This document shows positions 56,091-64,000 of a stretch of DNA of 64,000 bases, in pieces. Numbering within the stretch: the first letter of the stretch is position 1; the number at the start of each line of letters is the position of its first letter. Under the pieces are notes generated by a model that was not told the origin of the DNA, made no database searches, and saw only the letters and a list, made by a program, of their open reading frames with translations. Source of the stretch: Suillus spraguei (lineage: Eukaryota; Basidiomycota; Agaricomycetes; Boletales; Suillaceae). A program made the position numbers and the translations under genes. The DNA lies in the NCBI GenBank assembly GCA_016800925.1, contig JABCPU010000007.1, positions 1-64,000 of the forward strand. The letters are read 5' to 3'.

Positions 56091-56517
56091 TATATGAAGT
56101 GTTTGGGGTGTCAAGGCATCATAATAGTAAGAAATAGTAAGGAAAAAATGGAGAAGAAGAGACAAGAATAATAATACAATGGAAACAGGTGAAACATAGG
56201 TTGTTTTTGGTAGGTTTTTGTAGGCTTTGAACTTTTCTCTATGGTTTTCTCTAGCCAAAGTGGATAAGCCAAAGGTAAGGCTATACCTAAACCTTCAATC
56301 TTCTTCTCACATCAACTAGGTCATTATGTGATTCCCATCTCACATATGACTTTTCTTCAAACAATGCAGATTTGTGAATCAGCAGAAATGTCTGGAAGTG
56401 TTTTGAACCAAGGTATGGTACCAAGGTATGGGTTGACTAGTCTGAGAGCTAAGCTAACAGACATGGTCTTTTGTGGGTCACCTAGCAGTCATGTCCTGCA
56501 TGATTCCTGTATCATCC
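56091..56517. other. AT-rich stretch, no recognised gene
   Basis: Contains further short inverted repeats (AGGTA/TACCT near 56274-56290) and repeated GGTATGG words near 56412-56430. No gene or named repeat is supported. Confidence 0.4.
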
Positions 56518-58160
56518 AGGACAATGGTAATCATTCTCTATAAGTTGCCTAAGTACTGCATCACACCAGTTAATGGTAATCATTCTCTATAAGTCACCTA
56601 AGTACTGCATCACACTGTCATATACCGTACATTCAGGTCTGGATCAAACCCAATCCATGGACATCCAGACACTCAACCTACACATATCTGATCCACCCAT
56701 CCACTCCAGTTCACATATCCGATCCACCCATCCACTCCAATCCATATCCATCCATGTCCATATCCGATCCATGTCCATATCCGATCCGTGTCCATATCCG
56801 ATCCGAGTTCATATCCGAACTATTCCCGCGCACCTGCGCATTATCCCTTTTAGAATATACCTGTGTCTCCGGCTTCTGGGTATCTCTGTGCTTCCGGTTC
56901 TCGGTGATCTCTGCCTCCGTCTTGATAAGTATTTCGTACAAGCTTCATCTCCAAGTTCATAGCCTTATGTCCCGCTGTACTTACTAATGTGTTTCCGACA
57001 TAGCCTCGGACTATCCGTACTTACCCTCCGGCATGCTCCTACAGTATATAAACTTGTAGTACAACTCCTGCAGACCTTAGTCTGATTCATTGTTCCTACT
57101 TCTGTATATTCCTTTGATTACTCTGTATCCTGTTATCATGTCTATATAACTCCATCTCCGTTCTTGCACTTGGACTCCGGCCCTTGTAAGCTTCCAACTC
57201 AGGCCTATGGGATTACTCCCTAGGCCGGAGCTTTGATCCTATGTCCTATAATCTGTTCGGACTTTGTCCATCTCCATCTATCATCTGTTTCACCTCCGAC
57301 TCTACCTTTGGTAGTCTTATACTGTCTGTTTCTATTCTGGACCTTGTCCGGAGTAGTCTATACTATCTCTACACCATATCCGGACCTACTCCTCTCTAGT
57401 AGCCAACACTTCCTCTAAGATCCACAGAGCTACGCTCATCCAGTCCTCCGATCATCCGCTCCTCCGCTCCTCCACTCCTCCGCTCATCCGATCATCCGAT
57501 CATCCGCTCCTCCGCTCCTCCGCTCCTCCGAGCTCCGGACCTTCGGACCCCTAGTCCTCCGGATCCATCCTATCCTATCCTCTGACACCTATGGATCATC
57601 TTTCCCTCCAGAGCTCTGCTCCTATCCTACCCTGGACTTTGTCCAGCGGTCCATCCTTCATCCGTTCTACTTGGAACTTGTTCCAGTAGTGTTACCATTA
57701 CTCCCTACCTTCCGGAAATAGTTCCGGCGCATTCCCGCGCTCATCCGGAAGTCCATCGGAGCTCTGTCGAGCTATCCTGCCTTAGAGTTCGTCCGGACCC
57801 TCCATCCGGACTCCACCAGAACTCTCCCTTGGACTTCATCCGAAATTAAGGGCACATACTCGGGTAAGGGGCACAGCGTACGAGCTGAGGCCAAGCCCCT
57901 TTGACTTACAACCCTTCGGAACAACCCCATGTAAGACCAGGACTTCTTGCTAATCTCCGGTTTTGCATGGTCGTAACACACACCAGTTAACAGTAATCAT
58001 TCTCTATAAGTTGCCTAAGTACTGCATCAAGCCAGTTAACAGTAACTATTGTCTCTAATCTGCCTAAGTACTGCATCAAGCCAGTTAATGGTAACCAACC
58101 CATCTAAGTACCCTAAGCACTGGATCACACCAGTTAATGGATACCAACCCCTGGGATTTC
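56518..58160. repeat. 48-bp minisatellite interrupted by a solo LTR-3
   Basis: About six copies of a unit with CACCAGTTAATGGTAATCAT, TCTCTATAAGT and CCTAAGTACTGCATCA. Two lie left of 56615 and about four lie right of 57979. Copies at the right end degenerate (GGTAACCAACCCATCTAAGT). Confidence 0.85.
56616..57978 (+). mobile_element. Solo LTR-3, copy 4
   Basis: 1363 bp, TGTCATATACC to GGTCGTAACA, with duplication CACAC (56611-56615 and 57979-57983). TATATAAA is near 57044. The octanucleotide array is 57434-57529 with 12 units, five of them variant. Confidence 0.95.
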
Positions 58161-58379
58161 TCATACCATCTCAACCCTTTTAGTCAATTGTAAATTGCTT
58201 GGAAAAACTGCAACTCTGTTTCTGCAACCCCCAATGAACACCACATTATCAACTGTTGACCATGGAAGGACTGTGAAACCTGGTAAATTTCTTACCAATC
58301 ACATCCTTGTGAGACAGCGCTTTTCGCATTTTGTCGCACTTCATCACATTTTGTCACATTTCATTGTGTTTCATCATGC
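58161..58379. other. Short spacer before the LTR-4 tangle
   Basis: No gene seen. A short series of CATTTTGTCACATTTCATC words at 58320-58375 is the only feature. Confidence 0.4.
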
Positions 58380-60897
58380 TGTAAAGATACAACCTAACCT
58401 GGGCTGTAGATAAACTACCTCCTAAGTTAGTATGTGTGGTCTTGCGCTCCATCTAGTCTGCTTCACTTGCGAAACAAGAGCATTCGACCCTAAAGGGGGA
58501 TGCCTGTTAGTATGGTCAAGTTTGAGTCAAACCAATGTGCGAATGTAGCATCGTAATCAGCGGTAAGTTGCCATGGTCGGCAATGATGCTGCTGGAACTA
58601 GCGTTGTATGTAGTGGTACTAGCATCGTTGAAACAGAGTCAGTATCAGTAATGTCGAGCAAGTGGTGGCGAGTGACAATGTCAGCGGTAGCGGTGTGATG
58701 GACAAACTCACACTGGGCTTGAAACAGCACATTTTGATTGAAACGAAGAAAATAGTGCTGGCCTAAGTATAAGTGCAGCATTAATCCTACTGAAGGCGCG
58801 AGTGAGATGTTCAACCCAAGAGGACTGCAAATAGAAGCAATGCCTTCAAAGTTAGTGCAAAGGAAACAATGAAGTACTAATATGGCAACGGGAATTCCGA
58901 CTTCTGAGGTTAGCAGTGGTACCAGCGCGGTGTCAGCGGTACACATGTGGTAAGGATAGCTGCAACGGTTAGCTAGCGAGAGCAAGAACAAAGTTACTTG
59001 GGCGAGACAACAATGTTATTACCACCAGCGGTGCGGTAGCGGTAGCAGCAACTCCATATGAGTGAGAGCGCAGAAGAGAGAGAAAATGACCCAGTGAGAT
59101 CACTGGCCGCGGTCCAGTTACAAGTAGCGAAGTTGAAAGTCATGCAGTACTTTGAGCGGTAAAGTTACTGGCGGTTAAATCTAAGAGCAATGTTCGAATG
59201 GAGGAGAGTTCAAAAGCAAATGGATTGCGACTAGCGAGCATTTCAGATACTAAGTCTTAGTGAAGGGATGTAATGGGAAGTAAAAGTAACGGTATGTATG
59301 TTCAGTCCTTTTTAACATATGCGAGCGCGTACGAGATAGCTATGCGAGTCCGGTAGCGAGAAAGAAAATCAACAGGGTACTTAATAATGAGGTGCACAGC
59401 GTGCAGCGGCCCCTTGAGATGTAAGGTAAATCCTGCCGTAGGTTTAGTAACAGCAGAAGCGAGGTAACTACGGACTAATGGATTCTAGACAGAATAGGAT
59501 GGGACATGAGGGCATCGGCGCAAGGATCCAGTAAGGGTTCACGGGAGAAGAACAGTTCCGCCTTAGCGGAGCGAAAAGGCTATTTCATTGCTATAATGAA
59601 ATCCTTTGGTTGCCATTGCAGATGTTAATGAGACACTTGTTGAAAACAAGGTTTTGACGGTCAGCGTGACTTTTCTCGCTACATTGTATAGGTGTCAACT
59701 GGTAATCATTATCCTTACCCTTTGGCTTCACTGTCCTACTTTACCATGCATTTACCCCTATCTAATGGTATCGTTCCACACTCCGGAAGCCTTGTTGCAG
59801 CTTAGCGGCTGTACTACAGCAACTTTCCCATGAAGCGGTGATCTTTGGCAATCTCCGCGAACCCATTTGGCATCCTCAAGCAAGATTTACCGTCCGTCCT
59901 ATGTCCATCCAGTCTCACCGGTACGTGATGTTTTGTAAACTGTAGTGCAGTCTTATTACATGTCTGCTGCATGTTTATCCTATCCCTTCCATTTCCGTAG
60001 CTATTCCTTAGTATAAAATTCCTAGGTACCTCTACTCTTTCCTTATTTCCCTCCTATAGTACACACAGTACTTAGGAATAGTCACCACTACTGTCACTAC
60101 GAAATAAAGTCCTTTACTGAAGTCACTGTCTCTCTAAGAATTGCTTTACTGCTGCATGCACTACTGCTCTTTACCGCTTTCCCACGCTTCACCACTAGCG
60201 CTACCGCTTTCTCACGCTTCACCACTACACTACCGCTTGTTTTACTGCAGAAGTTCCCACGCTTACCGCAGTTTTACTGTTCATGCTACTGCTTGCCTAC
60301 CGCATTCCCACGCTTACCGCTAGTTTTACCGCAAGTTTCCCATGGACCGGAGGTCACTGCTAGCATCTCGCTACCTCCGACCGCAGTCTTGCACCACAGG
60401 TTGGGCATTATTGAACTATATTAACTTAGCATTCCCTTTAAGGTCGAACGCTCTTGCTTTGCAAGTGAAGCAGACTAGGTAGAGTGCAAGACTCACATAC
60501 TAGCTTAGGCCGTGGTTTATCTACAGCCCAGGCTAGATTGAATCTTTACAGCGGTAAGGTTGCAAGCAGTGCAAAGAAACAGTAAAGAAGGCCGCAGTAC
60601 TTTCAGCGGTAAAGTAGCGGTGCATGAGAAGTTCAGTCAAAATAGCAATCAAGAGTCCAGCGGTATGCCAGCGGTAACGGAGAATGAGCATAATTGATTA
60701 ACGAGCGATAAGGAAACTTTAAAGACTAAGTCTACTACTGGGTAGATTCAGAGCTAGACAATAATACTGACCTATAGTACATGCAATGGGGTAAAACCAG
60801 GTACTGTATCGTGTGGGGTACGCAGTGCTTATATCCTAAATTGTATGTACTCGGAATGCTCTAGGCAAGATCAGTAGCACTCAAGTATAGTAACCGC

Positions 60898-61861
60898 TGT
60901 AATGAACATATTGGCGCTGGGCTTAAAACCCCATATGTTGACACTCGTCTCATGTCTACAGGAGTTACCACTTGTCCATGGCCGTCTTACCCCTTTAGCA
61001 GTACCGGCAGCATCCCACACTTACTGCACACCATACCGACTGCCGCACCATGTTCCATGTACCAATGTCCTTCCATGTCCTTGCCGCGTCCACATAGCTC
61101 CATTTGGTGCGTAGTTTGTTTTCTGTTTGTTATCACTGATTCCACAGCAAGCCTTATTACATGTTGCCTCATGCTGCAGTGCCTTGCACTATGTTTACTT
61201 ATGGCGGTTACCACACTCCAGTGCTACTGATCTTGCCTAGAGTATTCCGAGTACATATGAATTAGGATATAAGCACCGCATACCCCGCACGATACAAGCA
61301 CCTGATTTTACACCATTGCACGTACTATAGGTCAGGATTATTGTCTAGCTCTGGATCAACCCAGTAGTGGACTTAGTCTTTAAAGTTCCCTTATCGCTCG
61401 TTAATAAATCACGCTCGTTCTCTGTTACCGCTGGCATACCGCTGGACTTTTGACTGTTGCTTTGATTGAACTTCTCACGTACCACTACTTTACCGCTGAA
61501 AGTACTGCGGACTTCTTTACTGTTTCCTTGCACCGCTTGCAACCTTACCGCTACTGCTGAGACCACTGCTCGACATCGCTCGCACGATGCAACTGTTACT
61601 GACCTTATCTCGACCATGGAGGCACCGCTACACACGACACTAGTTCCAGCGGTATCATCGCTGACCGCAGCAACTTACTGCTGACCGTGACACTTGTTTT
61701 GCACATAAGTTAGACTCGAACTTGACCATACTAATTGGCATCCCCCTTTAGGGTCAAATGCTCTTGTTCTTACAAGTGAAGCAGACTAGACGGAGCGCAA
61801 GACTCACATACTAGTTTAAGCAGTGGTTTATCTACAGCCCAAGCTAGGTTGTATCTTTACA
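60898..61861 (+). mobile_element. Solo LTR-4, long subtype, inserted in an inverted LTR-4
   Basis: 964 bp, TGTAATGAAC to GTATCTTTACA. The left flank is ACCGC and the right flank is CCGCC, so a 4-5 bp duplication of (A)CCGC is possible. Joining the flanks restores the inverted long-subtype LTR around its GCGG site. Confidence 0.8.
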
Positions 61862-62221
61862 CCGCCATATGTAAACATAGCACAAGGCGCTGTGGCACAA
61901 GGCGACATGTAATAAGACTTGCCATGGAATCAGTGATAATGAACATAAAACAAACAATGCACCAAATGGAGCTATGCGGACGTGGCAAGGACATGGAAGG
62001 ACATCGGTACATGGAATGAGGTGTGGCAGTCGGTATGGTGTGTGGTAAGCATGGGATGCCACCAGCAATGATAAAGAGGTAAGACAGCCATGGACAAGTG
62101 GTAACTCCTATAGACATGAGACGAGTGTCAAAAGATAGGGTTTTAAGCCCAGCGCCAATATGTTTGTTACAACACTTCAGTGCTACTGTGTGTGCACTAG
62201 CATGTGCATGCTTAAGCACAC

Positions 62222-63186
62222 TGTAATGAACATATTGGCACTGGCCTTAAAACCCTATCTTTTGGCGCACGTCTCATGTCTATAGGAATCTCCACCAGTC
62301 CAAAGGCTGTCTTACTCCTTTAGCATTGCCGGCAGCATCCCACGCTTACCACACACCGTACCGACTGCCGCACCTCATTCCACGTACCAATGTCCTTCCA
62401 TGTCCTTGCTGCATCTGCATAGATCCATTTGGTGCATAGTTTATACATGACCATTTATCACTGATCCCATGGCAAGCCTTATTACATGTTGCCTCGTGCC
62501 GCAGCCGCCTTGCGCTATGTTTACATACAGCGGTTACTGCACTCGAGCGCTACGGATCTCGTCTAGAGCATTCCAAGTACATACAATTTAGGATATAAGC
62601 ACTGCGTACCCCGCATGATACAGTACCTGATTTTACCCCATTGCATGTACTATAGGTCAGGATTAGTGTCTAGCTCTGGATCTACCCAGTAGTAGACTTA
62701 GTCTTTAAAGTTTCCTTACCACTCGTTTAATCAATTACGCTCATTCACCGTTACTGCTGGCACACCGCTAGATTCTTGACCCCTGTTGAGACTGAACTTC
62801 ATGCTCACCGCTACTCTACCACTGAGAGTACCGCAGACTCCTTTACTGTTTCTTTGCACCACTTGCACCTTACTGCTACCGCTGACTTTACCACTCATTA
62901 TCACTCGCTCAACACTATGTTTCAAGTATTGTCTCAACCATGGTAGAACCGCTACATATGATGCTAGTTCCAGCGACATCATCACTGACGGCAGCAACTT
63001 ACCGCTGACCACAACGCTACATTCGCACATTGGTTTGACTCAAACTTGACCATACTAATAGGCATCCCCCTTTAGGGTCGAACACTCTTGCCTTGCAAGT
63101 GAAGCAGAACTAGATGGAGCGCAAGACCACACATACTAACTTAGGAGGTAGTTTATCTACAGCCCAGGTTAGGTTGTATCTTTACA
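62222..63186 (+). repeat. LTR-4, long subtype, complete copy
   Basis: 965 bp, TGTAATGAACATATTGG to GTATCTTTACA, colinear with 60898-61861. The flanks CACAC and ATGCC do not match, so its origin (solo or element end) is open. Confidence 0.8.
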
Positions 63187-64000
63187 ATGCCTCAGAGGTG
63201 CTCGGGTGCACACATAATAGTGGAGAGGTTAGGGATTTCTCAAGTGAGCCTCATTGTGTCTTAGCAAGCTTGTTTTTCTTATCATATAATGGACCCTTGT
63301 CATGTAATTTTCCCTCAGTTGTTCTCTCATCCTTCCTTTGGATGGCGGCTGAGGTATGCACTTATTGTCATTAATATTTACTTTACATCTGACTATGTAG
63401 CAGTGTGGTATATGCCACTTTTACTTAGTTTTGTCAGAATCTGCATATGGTAATGTGGACATTGCCAAAGACACATCCTTTGATTGTGATGAGGGTTCAT
63501 AACTAGAAGCTCCCCCTCTCAAAGATATTGATATTTTTGACTGATTGTATCTAGTATGGTTCTTATGATAAGCAACACAATTGAGCTGTGGAGCCCCAAA
63601 AATTGGTTCCATGGCCTATCAAACATCCCATTCTTCATTATGTAGGGGATTGAGATTGAACACCTCAATGTCATAACATATTCCAAAAGCAGTGAGGGAT
63701 CAAGATCAAAGACCAAATCGTCCACAGTCAAGAATTTCAGCTGGGGCATATACTTGGCGGTGAGGCACACATTGGCTGTTGTACAGAGGTCAATGATGTC
63801 CTGGAAATTGCATACATGTGCCATAGCTATAGACAACCTTACAGGACTGATGTATCATGGCATGGATAGCTACATCCCTCAATGTATTGCAGTTTATGGC
63901 TTATAGGCCAATATGATATATCATACTGCCAGTATTAGGTGGCCCAAGACCATAGGATAGTTCCATGTTGCACGATGTACCCCCTCCCCTGGTGGTTTAG
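63187..64000. other. Right edge, possible fragment of an unknown gene
   Basis: A minus frame 63836-63519 (105 codons, HVCNFQDIIDLCTTANVCL, LKFLTVDDLVFDLDPSLLL) looks protein-like and probably continues beyond the window, but the family is not recognised. On the plus strand 63190-63250 reads RCSGAHIIVERLGISQ, faintly like the VERxFG motif of DDE transposases; too short to assign. Confidence 0.3.

Larger units (their letters stand above)
58380..63186. repeat. Tangle of nested LTR-4 copies in both orientations
   Basis: Pieces that can be recognised: minus long-subtype fragment from TGTAAAGATAC at 58380 to 58693; plus short-subtype start TGTGATGGAC at 58694; a minus copy ending GCTACA at 59683; plus short-subtype body about 59684-60550 ending TTTACA; minus long-subtype in two halves, 60551-60897 and 61862-62171; a complete plus copy 60898-61861 between them; a complete plus copy 62222-63186. 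The 60551-60897 stretch is the inverted match of about 61212-61530, and 58380-58693 is the inverted match of about 62870-63186. No genes; open frames here are repeat artefacts. Confidence 0.75.

Noticed and set aside
56052..56258. Frame with a hydrophobic stretch (VLLFLSLLLHFFLTI)
   Set aside because: AT-rich non-coding DNA in the inverted-repeat region; no homologous look and no splice or promoter context.
60902..63049. Several plus and minus frames with Cys/His clusters in the LTR-4 tangle
   Set aside because: The same frames reappear in each LTR-4 copy and in reverse; they are LTR sequence without coding constraint.
63190..63374. Third DDE transposase fragment (IVERLGISQ)
   Set aside because: Only about 15 residues resemble the motif and the reading stops at once; recorded as unassigned edge sequence.

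Overview
The window is repeat-rich nuclear DNA of a filamentous basidiomycete, most likely an agaricomycete mushroom-forming fungus. The evidence is a KDZ-type transposase with its Cys cluster, a TET/JBP-type dioxygenase gene, chromodomain-bearing Ty3/gypsy elements (chromoviruses), PIF/Harbinger transposases and GT-AG introns of only 48-65 nt. I see no rRNA, tRNA, CRISPR or bacterial gene, and no clear housekeeping gene. Almost every coding region is broken by frameshifts, by CGA-to-TGA stops or by inserted LTRs. Repeat families are named here for convenience: LTR-1 (about 475 bp, TGTTACA..CGTAACA), LTR-2 (about 769 bp, TGTCATATACC..CTTAACA), LTR-3 (1.3-1.5 kb, TGTCATATACC..CGTAACA, with an 8-bp repeat) and LTR-4 (about 900-965 bp, TGTRAYGRAC..CTTTACA).

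Layout. 1-11.4 kb is a KDZ/TET island: a decayed gene of unknown function (minus), a KDZ transposase (plus) with a solo LTR-3 inside one intron, a small intact two-exon gene (plus), a tandem satellite and a TET/JBP-like 2-oxoglutarate/Fe(II) dioxygenase gene (minus). 11.9-12.4 kb is a minisatellite. 12.4-20.5 kb is a chromovirus on LTR-2 (plus strand; gag, pol with chromodomain). It carries an extra antisense, intron-containing gene between pol and the 3' LTR. 20.5-24.1 kb is a PIF/Harbinger transposase cut by a solo LTR-1 and by a solo LTR-2, which itself holds a solo LTR-3. A convergent coiled-coil gene follows and is split by a 23-kb nest (25.07-48.44 kb) of three LTR-1 chromoviruses on the minus strand. 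E2 is the outer element; E1 and a solo LTR-3 sit in its third ORF, and E3 sits in its 5' LTR and is itself truncated. E1-E3 all carry the order gag, pol (protease, RT, RNase H, integrase, chromodomain), then a third sense ORF of 489-490 codons with two Cys/His knuckles. 49.9-50.8 kb is a second Harbinger fragment. 51.3-55.1 kb holds LTR-4 copies and a gag gene. 55.1-56.3 kb is a run of inverted repeats, including a 50-bp tandem hairpin unit with paired base changes. 56.5-58.2 kb is a 48-bp minisatellite split by a solo LTR-3. 58.4-63.2 kb is a tangle of LTR-4 copies inserted in one another in both orientations.

How the parts work together. The LTR-1 and LTR-2 chromoviruses both have an 11-nt site directly after the 5' LTR that is complementary to the predicted 5' end of their own transcript. 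This is the arrangement used for self-primed reverse transcription by Tf1/sushi-type elements. Six exact 5-bp target duplications define solo LTRs or full elements, so the insertion order can be read with good confidence. The many CGA-to-TGA stops fit decay of methylated CpG, and the window also holds a gene of the family that oxidises 5-methylcytosine. All functional statements rest on motif recognition by eye; no database search was run.
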